The translations under genes were made by a program, and so were the position numbers. The notes beneath the pieces are model-generated. The model made no database searches. It was not told the origin of the DNA and saw only the letters and a list, made by a program, of their open reading frames with translations. From Caulochytrium protostelioides (Eukaryota > Chytridiomycota > Caulochytriomycetes > Caulochytriales > Caulochytriaceae), in the NCBI GenBank assembly GCA_003615045.1, contig ML014311.1:1-32157 (forward strand): a stretch of DNA of 32,157 nt, given 5' to 3'. This document shows positions 9,480-19,600 of the stretch, piece after piece (position 1 is the stretch's first letter; every line of letters starts with the position of its first letter).

Positions 9480-9755
9480 CTATGAAGCCGGGGCGACCCC
9501 CGTTGGGGTCGCTGTCGCCGAAGCGGACGGGCCGCCCGCGACGCGGCCGAGCCCAGGCTTGTAGCCGAGACGGTCCTCAAAGACCTCGCCCCAGAACATG
9601 ACGCCTGACGCGAGCGAGCCGATCGCCACGACGACGTATGTCTGCCACGTGAACCCCGTGCGGCCGGTCGCCGGGTCCTTCAGTACGAGCCCGAAGGTTT
9701 TGTTGGGCGAGAGGCGCTGTGCGCGCGCCTGCGCCATGCTCCGCACCAGCCGCAT
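9480..9755 (-). CDS. Small single-helix membrane protein (hypothetical)
   Basis: A 91-residue open frame. The ATG at 9755 gives a basic, amphipathic start (MRLVRSMAQARAQR). The ATG at 9737 has an even better context (AGC-ATG-G) and would shorten the protein by six residues. One hydrophobic helix (about residues 40-58, TYVVVAIGSLASGVMFW) follows, then GEVFEDRLGYKPG and an Ala/Ser/Thr-rich tail. Size, basic N-terminus and one helix resemble small subunits of mitochondrial inner-membrane complexes, but I cannot name a family. Clean composition and lack of repeats favour a real gene over a shadow frame. An upstream exon is possible. Confidence 0.5.
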   Translation of the reverse strand: MRLVRSMAQARAQRLSPNKTFGLVLKDPATGRTGFTWQTYVVVAIGSLASGVMFWGEVFEDRLGYKPGLGRVAGGPSASATATPTGVAPAS

Positions 9756-11045
9756 CGTTCGCTCGTTCGCTCGGGAAGCCGCGTGGCAGGTATCAATAGC
9801 TCCGGCGGCCGGATCGCAAAATCAAGACCCGCTTGATACCGACCCTCCGCTGTGCCACACTGGATGGCGGCTCCCGCAGGATACGGAGCCCAGGGAGGTG
9901 CGACGGCCAATAAAAAAAAATGAAGCAGCAGAGAGCGAGATTGGCGGCCACAGTGCTGAGCAGCGAGGGAACCGACGACGGAGGGCTCTCCCGCTCGCTG
10001 TGGGGAGCGCCTATGAGGCGCCACGTGGGCGGTCGGACCTTTTTTCCTTGCAACTGAGGCACGGAGGAACCGCGCATTTGCGATTGATGTCGTTGGGACA
10101 GCGGAGGACATCACATCCATCGCATGGTGGGACCAGCCGGCGAGGACGCCGCTCGCTCCTTGACCCCTCGCGCTGTGGCCACCGGCCGTCGGAGCATCGC
10201 TGGCCGCCCACCCTTCTGCGGCGCACGGTCCCTTCACCCGGGTTCCCGGCTCACGCTCGCTGAGGCAGTGCGCGGCGCGGGGAGCCTGAGCAGGAGCCGT
10301 GGCGCAGTCCGCAGGTCATGCGGCGTCGGCCCGCGCCGCCGTCCTCGCGGCGCGGCGCGGCGCCTGCTCAGGGTATCGTCGCGGCCTGCAGCCGCCGCCG
10401 AGGGCTGCGCGCCGTCGTTCGTCGTGGCCCGTCCGGGATGGCCGCTGGCGCCGCGTTCCGCGATCGCACGCGGCGATGCGCATTCCATGCGGAACGAAGG
10501 ACGATACCGGATGACGAAGTCGGCCGAACGAACGAACGAACGAACGCGAACGACCCACCGCATCAGGTCTATTTTTACTGAGCGGCGCCACGTTGAGCGG
10601 GGTCTGGGTCGGGCATGCTTTTTCCTCGGGCACGACCCGGCGGAAGGCAGGGGCGAACACGTCAATCCGACGCCTTTTTCCGAGTCGGCGTCGCTCTTCG
10701 GGGACCTACGATACCACGTGGCGCAGACCCGACCTGTGGACTGCTGATCCATCCTTTCCTGACGACGGCGACAGGCACGCCTGGGCATTGCTTGATTGCT
10801 TGACGACCGGCCACCGCATTGAGGTTCGATGACGGAGGGATCAGTCGTTCGTGACCAGCCATCTTCCTGCCTTGTTCTCCCCCTGATTGGTGATACCGCC
10901 GGCCCTTCATTTGAGCATCGACCATCGAAAGGAGACTGTGTTGGCTGAACCAGTGCACTCCGCCCGACGACGGCTGTGAACAGACCGTGAGACGTGGACT
11001 CTTGGACCATACCGTTGACCCAGAGAAACGGGTCCGTTCTTGGGT
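9756..11045. other. Spacer between the small ORF and PNS1
   Basis: No gene recognised. It contains a short CGAA tetranucleotide run (about 10524-10551) and CGTTCGCT copies near 9758. Long minus-strand frames here merely extend antisense through the PNS1 repeats. A minus-strand NLNAV peptide near 10800 weakly recalls the Fanzor-like motif but is not called. Confidence 0.45.
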
Positions 11046-11080
11046 CCCTTTCAACCCCCCCTTTTTTTCCTCTTCGCCCT
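11046..11080 (+). promoter_or_regulatory. Pyrimidine tract before the PNS1 start
   Basis: A C- and T-rich tract with runs of C and T about 30-65 bases before the ATG at 11110. Such CT-rich tracts commonly mark core promoters and 5' leaders of fungal genes; the role here is inferred. Confidence 0.35.
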
Positions 11081-11109
11081 ACCGGTTCACGCTGAAGGGT
11101 ACTGCCGCC

Positions 11110-12885
11110 ATGGCGAATAAAAACGGTCCGCCCGTCGGCAACCAGGGCTACTACGACCCGAGCGCGCCGGTGATGAATGGTCCGCCGCCCAACTACCAGT
11201 ACAACCCCAACGCGTACCCGCCCGCGCAGAACGGCCAAGTCAATCCCTACGATTCGTATGGCCAGCCGCAGCAGCCGTATGGCCAGCCGCAGCAGCCGTA
11301 CGGCCAGCCGCAGCAGCCGTATGGCCAGCCGCAGCAGGGATACCAGGGCGGCGGCGGCCCGAGCTACGGCCCCGGCTATGCCAACCCGTATGGTGGCGCG
11401 ACCACCGGCGCGCCGCCGCCCGCGCCGCCCGCGCCGCCGCAGACCAGCCAGCAAGACAAGATCGTGCCCTCCTCCGCATGCCGCGATGTGTGGGCCATCT
11501 TCCTCTGGATCGCCAGCATGGGCCTCTTTATCGCGCTCGCAGTCATCGGGATCCCGGCCATCCGCACCCTCCAGGACCCCAGCGGCGACAAGGATCTCGG
11601 CGGCCGCGACGGCACGCTCGCCATCAACGCCAAGGCCGTGGGCTATGTGATTCTGCTGAGCGTCGTCGGCGGCGCCGTCGTGACGATGACCTGGTTCGGG
11701 CTCATGTGCCGCTTTGCCCGGCCCATGATCGTCATCACGTTCTGGCTCAATCTACTGATCACGCTCGGCCTCGCCGTCTTCTTCTTTGTCGTCGGCTCCT
11801 TCATCGCGGGCATCGTCTGGGCCGTGGTCGCGGTGCTCCAGCTGCTCTTCTACCGCAGCTTCAAGGCCCGCATGCCCCTGGCGGCCCTCATCCTCACCAC
11901 GGTCACGGCGGTGATCCGCCAGCACCCGGCCACGATTGCCGTCGGTACGCTCGGTATGGTCCTCCAGAGCGGCTGGGCGTGCCTCTTTATCGCGACCGTC
12001 GCCGGCATGGGCCAGTACTTCAACAACCGCGACGACTCGCCGGCGCTGACGTATCTCGCGTTCGTCTATCTCGTGCTGGTCTTCTACTGGACGACGCAGG
12101 TCATCCGCAACACGGTTCACGTGACGAACGCGGGTCTCTTTGCCACGTGGTACTTTGCCGCCCGCGAGGCCACGCTCGGCGCGGCGCAGCGCGTCGGCAC
12201 GCTCGCCGCGCGCTGGCCCGTCGCATCCGCCGCCAAGCGCGCCCTGACGACGTCCTTCGGCTCGATCTGCTTTGGTTCGCTGCTCATCGCGCTGGTCCAG
12301 ACGCTCCGCACCATGCTCAATCTGGCACGCCAGCAGGCGCAGCAGGACGGCAACGCGGGTCTCGCGATCCTCGCCTGCTTCTGCGAGTGCTTTGTCGGGT
12401 GCGTCGGCGACATGCTCGAGTACTTCAACACCTACGCCTTTGTCCAGGTCGCCATGTACGGCCACGCGTACGTGCCTGCCGCCAAGGCTACGTGGAACCT
12501 CATCAAGCAGCGCGGCTTCGACATCATTATCAACGACTCGCTCGTGGACAACGTCCTGTCGTGCGGGATGGTCCTGACCGGCATGTTGACCGGCGGCGTC
12601 GCCTACATCTTTGTGCGCTTCGCCAACAACAGCCTCATTCCCGACGACCCGGCCTACTACGTGATTCTCGTGATCGTCGCCTTCATCGTGGGCATCAGCG
12701 AGTTCACCCTCATGTCGTCCGTCATCGAGTCCGGCGTCAACACGCTCTTTGTTGGCATTTGCGAGGACCCCGAGGTGCTTCGCATGGCGCAGCCTACGCT
12801 CTACTCAGCCCTGCAGCAGGCCTACCCGACCGTCTCGTTTGGACCCATTGCTCACCACAACAATAACAACAACGGCGCTTACTAA
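11110..12885 (+). CDS. PNS1: PNS1-like choline transporter-like (CTL/SLC44) membrane protein
   Basis: A 591-residue multi-pass membrane protein. The ATG at 11110 lies in a textbook context (GCCGCC-ATG-G). Residues 1-120 are a Gly/Pro/Gln/Tyr/Asn-rich cytosolic tail with four tandem YGQPQQP units (50-77). About ten hydrophobic segments follow: roughly 126-155, 176-199, 207-231, 233-248, 280-300, 313-330, 384-403, 418-432, 484-504 and 515-535. The family's most conserved region is clear: EYFNTYAFVQVAMYG (437-451), a large loop with AAKATWNLI, and near the end SGVNTLFVGICEDPEV (541-556). Animal CTL proteins carry choline and ethanolamine; the role of fungal Pns1 is less certain, so the substrate should not be assumed. 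It is convergent with RPB7, 253 bases apart. Confidence 0.9.
   Translation: MANKNGPPVGNQGYYDPSAPVMNGPPPNYQYNPNAYPPAQNGQVNPYDSYGQPQQPYGQPQQPYGQPQQPYGQPQQGYQGGGGPSYGPGYANPYGGATTGAPPPAPPAPPQTSQQDKIVPSSACRDVWAIFLWIASMGLFIALAVIGIPAIRTLQDPSGDKDLGGRDGTLAINAKAVGYVILLSVVGGAVVTMTWFGLMCRFARPMIVITFWLNLLITLGLAVFFFVVGSFIAGIVWAVVAVLQLLFYRSFKARMPLAALILTTVTAVIRQHPATIAVGTLGMVLQSGWACLFIATVAGMGQYFNNRDDSPALTYLAFVYLVLVFYWTTQVIRNTVHVTNAGLFATWYFAAREATLGAAQRVGTLAARWPVASAAKRALTTSFGSICFGSLLIALVQTLRTMLNLARQQAQQDGNAGLAILACFCECFVGCVGDMLEYFNTYAFVQVAMYGHAYVPAAKATWNLIKQRGFDIIINDSLVDNVLSCGMVLTGMLTGGVAYIFVRFANNSLIPDDPAYYVILVIVAFIVGISEFTLMSSVIESGVNTLFVGICEDPEVLRMAQPTLYSALQQAYPTVSFGPIAHHNNNNNGAY
11257..11340 (+). repeat. 21-bp coding tandem repeat (YGQPQQP x4)
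   Basis: Four copies of a 21-base unit in the N-terminal tail of the PNS1-like protein; the last is altered at its end. Near-identical DNA between copies suggests recent duplication. Confidence 0.9.
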
Positions 12886-13138
12886 ACGGTGACAAGTCTC
12901 CAAAAACCGGGTCAGCGAGGTCAGTGGCTGGGACCCTTCTCTCCGTTCCCCTCATCAGACGAATTGTCTGTATTTCTTTCTCTCTCGTATAGTATATCAT
13001 TGTGACGTTCTCTCTCTCTTCTCTTCTCTTTTGAGTCTCTCGTCGGGGGTTACGCAGGGTGGATGCGCATCTGGATGCGTTGGTGGTCGATCCTCGCACG
13101 AAGGGTTGGAGATCAGCGCGCTAGGCCCTTTTATTTTG
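12886..13138. other. Convergent 3' region of PNS1 and RPB7
   Basis: These 253 bases between two stop codons must hold both 3' UTRs. A TC-rich tract (about 12975-13035) and an AT-rich patch near 12985-13000 are the visible landmarks; no canonical AATAAA was identified. Confidence 0.5.
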
Positions 13139-13705
13139 TTACATGGTGGCCACCGGGCCGAGGTAGTCTTCCTTGATGGTGCCGATGGCAAAGATGGCGC
13201 TGGCGTCGACGCGGGTGCCGATGATGCGGATGCGGACGGTCTCGCCACTCTCAATGCGGGCCTGGGCGGCGATGGGCGCGCCGGTCGCGTCGTGGCCCAT
13301 GGACCCGGCGTCCGAGACGTAGGCCGCGCGACTGGCGGAGTTATCGAAGCGCAGGTTCTGCGGGATCATGTGGCTCGAGACGAACACGGTCAGCGGGCCG
13401 ACGGAGCAGAAGAAGCCCATGGTGTTGACGGTCGTCACGATGCCCTGAAGCACCTGGTGCTTGAAGGGCTTGAAGACGATCCCGCGATAGGAGATGGTAT
13501 ACTCGGCGTAGCCGGTGGTGTTCTGCAGCACGCCGTGGCCCACGTGCGTGATCTCCAGCACCGCGATGATGTACCCGTGGCGGCCCGTACACGTGCCCTC
13601 GACCTCCTCGTGCAGCCGCTCCCGCAGCATCTTGTGCAGGTGCTGCCCGAACGACCGCGGGTGCAGCTGGATCGTGTGTTCCAGCTCCTTCAGAAAGAAC
13701 CCCAT
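13139..13705 (-). CDS. RPB7: RNA polymerase II subunit RPB7
   Basis: A 188-residue protein matching RPB7 end to end. With RPB4 it forms the stalk of RNA polymerase II, contacting nascent RNA and working in initiation, termination and mRNA fate. The N-terminal tip domain (about 1-80) has LHPRSFG, EEVEGTCTG (33-41) and VFKPFK (77-82). The C-terminal S1/OB domain has VGPLTVFVS, IPQNLRF, IIGTRVD and the closing GTIKEDYLG (175-183), which is of fungal type. The usual length is about 171 residues; the extra lies mainly at 131-147, in the loop before the last strands. The ATG at 13705 gives the family's normal start (MGFFLKEL). No intron is seen. The nearest upstream gene is divergent (CCCH protein, about 970 bases away). 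Confidence 0.96.
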   Translation of the reverse strand: MGFFLKELEHTIQLHPRSFGQHLHKMLRERLHEEVEGTCTGRHGYIIAVLEITHVGHGVLQNTTGYAEYTISYRGIVFKPFKHQVLQGIVTTVNTMGFFCSVGPLTVFVSSHMIPQNLRFDNSASRAAYVSDAGSMGHDATGAPIAAQARIESGETVRIRIIGTRVDASAIFAIGTIKEDYLGPVATM

Positions 13706-14671
13706 CCTGGCGCGCGTGTCGGAACCGCGCCCGTGGGCGGCGAAGGCGGGATGCGGAGCAGCGGTGACGGCCTGAGGCGGCGGCGGCCCGAGGCGGCGGC
13801 GGCGGCGGCGGCGGCGGCGTCAGCAGCAGTATGAGCGGCGCGGGATGTCGCGTGGAGCTCGCGTGGCGGCGACGGCGGCGACGGCGGCGGCAGCGACGGC
13901 GGCGACAGCGACGGCGGCGACAGCAGCAGCAAGCTGAAGCGTCGAATCACCGAGAAGACCGTGGGCAAGCAGACTCGACCATTGGGGAGGGGCACGCCGT
14001 CGTTCACGCCCGCCGCGCCCATCCCGTCGCGCTCTGATCACGCCGCCCGCGCCGTTTTTTGCTTTGCTGGCATCACGAGCCGTCGCCGTCCGATGCGCCG
14101 CGGCGCTCGCCGGACGCGAGAGGATCGCCGTCGACGACCTTGGCCGCGGTCGCGGGGGTGCCGATGCCCTCGCCGCCTTCGCCACCGTCTCGCCGCCACC
14201 GTCGCGCCGCGGTCGCCTCGCCGTCGTCGACGCGTTGGTGGCGCTCGCCCGCCAGCGGCCTGCGCGTCCAAGTGTGGCGGGCGGGCGGCGGCGGCTGGGG
14301 TCGCGGAGCTCGGACGCCGGCGCGGCACAAAGCCCGACATCCGTGGCGGCACCCCGTAAGCGGCCGCGGCGGCGGATGGCCATGCGGCGCGCGATCGCCG
14401 CCGTGGGTGACGAGGGTCCACGGCCACGGGGTCGCGCTGCGCATCGCTCTCCTGGTCGGCACGCGTCGCATCAAGACTCCACCTCCGCCGACCATCCGTG
14501 CGCCTTCTTGAGGGCCGGTGATCCTTTCCCTGACCGCTCTTCTCTCGGCACGTGTCGGTCGCTCTCACCGCGGCGCGAGGAGGCCGATTGCGGTTTGGCG
14601 GCGCGCTCGGCTCGGTCGGATCCGTCACACCGCGCTGGACTCGGCGCGTCGCCACGCGCGTCGCCGCCACG
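13706..14671. other. Divergent promoter region, RPB7 / CCCH gene
   Basis: Intergenic, extremely GC-rich. GGC runs lie at about 13785-13820. A 9-base CGGCGGCGA-type repeat fills about 13864-13930, only 80-225 bases upstream of RPB7. Frames on both strands stay open by composition alone; I see no protein domain. Confidence 0.5.
13785..13935. repeat. GGC / CGGCGGCGA repeat cluster
   Basis: Trinucleotide GGC runs followed by imperfect 9-base copies mixing CGGCGA, CGGCAG and CAGCAG. It lies in the presumed RPB7 promoter or leader and is likely slippage-prone. Confidence 0.7.
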
Positions 14672-16572
14672 ATGGCCTCCGACCCCGGGATCCAGCGCCG
14701 GCAGCGCCAAATCGTCAATCTCCAAGGTATGCGACCCCTGGAGCGCCACGAGCGCTTGAACGGGTGAATGCCGAGGCATCTGCGACGCCATCTTTCGTCA
14801 TACCGAGCTCGGAACTCAACCATATTCCTCTCCACCTCCTTGCTGCTCCTGACGCGCGGACCTCATGCTGCCGGCTGTGTGGTGACGATGATCGAAACGA
14901 AGCGGCGATTATTACGGCAGAGACGCAGCAGCGCCTGCGCGCTTCAGCGACATCGCAACGGCCGCGGCCGCAGCTGCGTCGCTCACATGGCTCCCGTGCC
15001 CATGCGCCATACCCTGCCGGCCGCCTCCCGCCGCCCCCGGCTTCACGCGACCCGGCAGCCCGTCTCGCCCATCGCGGGATCCTGCGGACATCCGGCGCCG
15101 CCGCTGCGCAGCCCCTGAGCCGCCACCGGACCTATATCCCGCCGCCGCCGTCGCCGCCGCTCGCGCCGCTGACGCCCGACGCCCCCGTCACGGCGCTCGT
15201 GCCCTTCATCGGCGGGCTGCACCTGCTGTGGACGGCCAACGCGCGCAACATCGCGATCGTGCCGCGCAACAAGACGATCGCCGCGACGCGCGCCGCGGAC
15301 GCCGCCGGCGTGCCCGCCATTGCCTGGACCACGCCGCCGCAGCCGCCGCCGGGCGCCGTCGCCCTGCCCCGCCGCGTCGTCGTCGACCACGTGCCCTACG
15401 CCCTCCACATCGCGCGCCGCGTGTATACCCGCCGCCGCCACTGCCGCGCGTACAGCAACCACGCTTGCGGGTATGCCCGCGCGCACCCGGGCCAGTCCTG
15501 CCCGTTCCTGCACGACGTCCGCCGCCGGCGCGTCTGCTTCCGCTGGCTGGCCACGAACCGGCTGTGTGCGCTGCCGCCGCCGGCCTCTGCAGCCGCGTCG
15601 GCGGCGTCGTCGCCCGCGGCAGACGCGTCGCTGCCGCTGCCGCTGCCGCCGCCGCCGCCGCCGCCGCTGCCGCGCCCACGGCTCTGTCGCCGCGTCCACT
15701 TTACGACCGAAGCCACGGCGCCCCTGTGCCTCCACTTCCAGCACGGCCAGTGCCGGTATCCCTCGGGCGCCGAGACCGTGCCCAGCACCGTTGCTGCCAC
15801 CGTGACGTCCGCGGCGGCGGCCACCGCTGCCGTCGCGCAAGCCGCCGCCGCCGGCACGGGCCCGGCGTCGCTGCCCGCGCCTGCGGAAACGCGCTGCCGG
15901 TTCCTGCACGTGCTGCGCCCCGCGGACCGGCCGGTGTGTGCGCCCTTCGTGAGTCGCGGGTTCTGCGAGGCCGGCGCCGTCTGCCCGCGGCGCCACGTGC
16001 CGCGCTGCGTACACGAGCGCGGCAAGCGCGTGTGCCAGCGGCCGCACTGCCGCATGGCGCATCTGCGGCCCCACCGCTCAGACGCAGGCTCGCGCGCGGG
16101 AGCACGCACGGAACCGGGGCTCGGATCGCCGATGGGGATGCCGCCGCCGCCGCCGGCCTTGACGGACGCCGCGGCTCGCTTCGCGCCGTCGGCGGGCGAC
16201 CTTGCCGCCGCCAGCGCCAATGCGCTCGGGTCCCCGACGCCGTTTGATTTTGATGCCGCCTCCCTGGACCTGGAGGGATTCTCAGCTTTCAGCGATCCCG
16301 GCGAAGACGAGGACGATGAGGACGACGACGAGGACGACGACGCGGATGCCGACGACAACGAGAGTGACACCCGTGTGCCGAAGGAGGAGCAGCCAGACGC
16401 CGCTAGGGATGACGATTGGTCGATGCGTGATCAGGACGACACCGCCATGCCGGAGGCGGCGTTCACGCATCCCTTTATCAAGCGAGAGCCGCACGGCGCC
16501 CCGGACGAGATGCCGGCCGTCGTGCCCTGGGAATGGGATGGGATGCTGGATATCAGCTCCGAGAGCGATTAA
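14672..16572 (+). CDS. Five-finger CCCH zinc-finger protein, ZC3H3-like (two exons)
   Basis: The finger frame has no ATG upstream of the fingers. A short first exon solves this: ATG at 14672 (CCACG-ATG-G) encodes MASDPGIQRRQRQIVNLQ and ends at a donor, CAAG/GTATGC (intron from 14727). With the acceptor at 15058/15059 the join is in frame and gives 522 residues. The five fingers are CX7CX10CX3H (147-170), CX9CX39CX3H (178-232), CX7CX47CX3H (242-302), CX8CX5CX3H (312-331) and CX8CX4CX3H (335-353). This closely spaced set is the layout of ZC3H3, an RNA-binding factor linked to polyadenylation and nuclear mRNA export. Fingers 2 and 3 carry Ala/Pro inserts between their second and third ligands. 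The tail is acidic (EDEDDEDDDEDDD) and ends DISSESD. Other acceptors at 14920 or 14947 are possible. Confidence 0.78.
14727..15058 (+). other. Predicted intron of the CCCH gene
   Basis: Donor GTATGC after a CAAG exon end; phase 1. The favoured acceptor is CCCGGCAG at 15051-15058. CAG at 14918-14920 and 14945-14947 keep the same frame and would lengthen the protein by 46 or 37 residues. Inferred from start-codon logic, not from transcripts. Confidence 0.55.
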
Positions 16573-16619
16573 GAGGATTATTGTAATTAGTCTACTGGCT
16601 GAGATCTGAGTCGCATGGC

Positions 16620-19600
16620 TTAGGACTGGGACGTTTCTAAGACCTGGGTATAGACGACGTACAGCTCGCTCTGGAGCAGCAGGACCGCGCGGACCGCCGC
16701 CGCGGCCTCGGCGAGCCTGGCGGCGTCGGAGGTGTCGGTCGCGTCGGCAGCGCGCGCGCTGGGGCAGGGGGCGACCAGGCCGGCGCGCTGCGCAAAGTGG
16801 GCCCAACCGCGGTGGTCGGTGTCGTCACGGTCGGCGGCTCGCGAGGCGGGGGCCTCACGCTGCCGCAGGGCCTCGACGACGAGGGCATCGGTGCCTGGGA
16901 GCCGGACCCGCGTATAGATTTGCAGCGTGCGGGTGCACAGCATGGGAAACACGCGTGTAAACTGCGCGAGCAGATGGAGGGCGTGGTAGGCGGCTTCCAC
17001 GAACGGCTGCAGTGTGGCCGACGCGCCGGTAGCCGATGCGACCGATGCGAGCGGCGGCAGCGTGGCCGTCCATGCCTCGACGGTCGTCGCAAAGGCGCCC
17101 TGAATCCCGGCGAGACCCGACGACGACGGTGACGCCGCCGTCGGCAGGGGCTGCTGCTGCCGCTGCCACATGGCGGCAATCGAAGAGGCTTCCATCGCGA
17201 GCGCCGCAGCGGCGTCGACGTCGATCACGGGCAGCGTTTTCGCGGTCTGCAGCCATCGCTCGGCGAGATTGCGCCACGCCTCCAGCTGCGCCTCGAGGAA
17301 CGGGACCATGAAATTCGACGCGAGGTCCTGGGTCGCGGCGATCGGATAGACGGCGCAGACGGTTGCGGCGAGGTGGCCCGCGAAGACCCAGGCCGTGCGC
17401 GCCGCACGCTGCTGCCGCATCGCGTGGTCGTGGTGCATGATGATCGTGGGCACGAGCGTCGAACACACGTGCAGCGCCGGCACGTGGTGCACCAGATGCG
17501 GCAGCACCGCGAGCGGGTAGCCCTGGTGGTGGATCATGGCGATCAGCGCCGGGTCCTGCAGGAAGGCCTGGTTGAAGTACTGGTACAGCATGGGGCGGAT
17601 TGCGTCGCTCGCTGGGGTGGCGGAGCGCGTATGCGGATGCAGCACATCGATCAAGAGCTGGAGCATTGCCGTCTGGGCCGTCGGCCATGCCGTCTCCATG
17701 TATCGGGCCGCTGCCCCCTCGCCGCCCCGTGAGACGGCTTCATCGCCGTCCGGACTGGGCCGGACGCGATCGTGGCGCAGCCAGCCATACTGGTCCTTCA
17801 TCAGACCCAAGGTCAGATCCAGGAGCTCGAGAAACAGCGACACGAGCGGTGGCGCCTGGAATGTGGCGGCGTCCACGGCAAACAGCGACCACGGCGCAGC
17901 CAGCAGCTGGGCCACGTGGTGGTGCCCGTGGAAGAGGCGCTTCGGCGGACCCGAGCCCCGTGGGCCCAGGCCACCCGCGGCAGCTCGGTCGGCCGGACCA
18001 GGCTCTGTTTTCACGGGGGCGTCGTCTGCGAGGGCGTTCCTCGTGAGAGGAGCGCTGGCAGCAGCGGCGGCTGGGCGCTGCGTGGGCTCCCCCGTCGACT
18101 CCCCCGTCGACTCCGGGATCGGTCCTCGAACCGGTCCCGGAGCCTGAAGGGACCGCCACGTGTACGCCAGGCAGAGGCGCGGAAAGTAAGCGCGCCAAAC
18201 GCCCCACAGCCGGAGGATCGTGGCCACGGCCTGCCGGTAAGCCCCGGCCGGGGGCGGCGGCGCGGCCTCGGGGTCGGCTTTCATCCTGGTCGGCGGTGGC
18301 GCCAGACGCGGGCGCTTAAGTCCCGACCGCCCGCCCGGCGACGGCTCGTCGGGGGCCACGACCGTTTCCTGGGCCAGCAGCGCCTGCCCCAGCGGCCAGA
18401 CGGCCACCGCCATGCACGCGGCCCAGCCATCGCGGTACGGCGGCAGTTCGCCGACATACGGAGTCATGTCCCAGAGCACCTCCAGCACCGCGAGCACCTC
18501 GACCCACGCCTCGTCCGCCGTCGTCCAGCGCGCGGGGTGCAGCGCGGCCGCGACGGCGGGCAGCGACAGCGGGAACGGTGTCTGCCGCAGCCACGCGAGC
18601 GCCGAGACCGCCGGCACCGTCGACCACGGGCGCATCCCCGGTCCGTCGCCGTCCGTCGCCGGAGCGACGGCCATCGGCGTCCCCACGTCCGAGCGCGGCC
18701 GCCAGCCGCGGACCTCGAGCTGGGGCGCCCGGTGGAAGAGCGCGTCGAGCGCTGGCCAGCGCCAGCACGCAAACCGGGAGGCCCGCACGGGCAGCCGCGG
18801 CGCGACCGCGTCGGGCGGCACGTCCGGGAGCAGGGTCTGCCCGTAGGGCACGTCGCGCCGCAGGCCGGGGAACGCGTGGCGCAGCAGCGCGATGAACCGG
18901 GCCGCAATGGCGGCATACGCGGCGTCGGGCGCGAGCGGCGGGTCCGGGAGCACGCGGTGGGCATAGTATGCGGGGCAGAAGGCCGCCGGCAGCGTGAGCA
19001 GACGGATGGTGCGGACCGCCATGGACGACGCGCCGTTCGATGCGTCGCCCGCGGGCCGTGGGCCAGGGCCTCGATGGGGCCCCGTCGGCGCGCTGCGGGC
19101 CTGCAGGAGGATAGTCTCGGTGGCCTCGGTGGATGGCAGGGGCTCCGCCCCGATGGGCCTCGCCGCGTCGGCCCCCCGCGGGGGCGTCTCGTCATAGACG
19201 AGCCGCACGACTTGCCGGTCGTGCAGCTGGACCAGCAGAAAGAGCCACATAATCTGGCCAGGCTCGGTGGCTTGGGTCAGGATGCGCGCCGTCTGGCCGG
19301 GCGGCACGAGCCCCTCCAGCTGGCGGCGGGCGCGCTCACCGGCCGCCGCTGGCTGGCCGGGCGCGAGCCCGTCCGCAATCTCGCGGACCATCATCGTGAC
19401 GTGCTCGGCCAGCGCGGGGCTCACGGGGCACGCGGTCTGCAGGATCTGCCACCGCAACCACTGCGCGCGCTGCCGCGGATGGTCCCGTAGCAGCTGCGAC
19501 TCGGCGAGCCGCTGCATCAGCGTCAACGCGACAGGGCTCGCCGGCCGCGCGTAGGCGCGGCCATCCCAGTGCATCCCGAGGCGTGATGCGGGACTGGTCG

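Noticed and set aside
10780-10840. Fourth Fanzor-like relic (NLNAV peptide on the minus strand)
   Set aside because: Only five or six residues resemble the motif and the flanking RRC and RP elements are missing.
10234-11454. Minus-strand frame with a repeated LLRLAIR segment
   Set aside because: Antisense reading of the YGQPQQP repeats in PNS1.
15043-16074. Minus-strand frame of about 340 codons opposite the CCCH gene
   Set aside because: Antisense to a five-finger protein whose cysteine spacing is diagnostic; the antisense product is Arg/Gly/Ala-rich.
17772-19490. 572-codon plus frame inside INTS2
   Set aside because: Antisense to conserved INTS2 blocks, Arg-rich, no domain.
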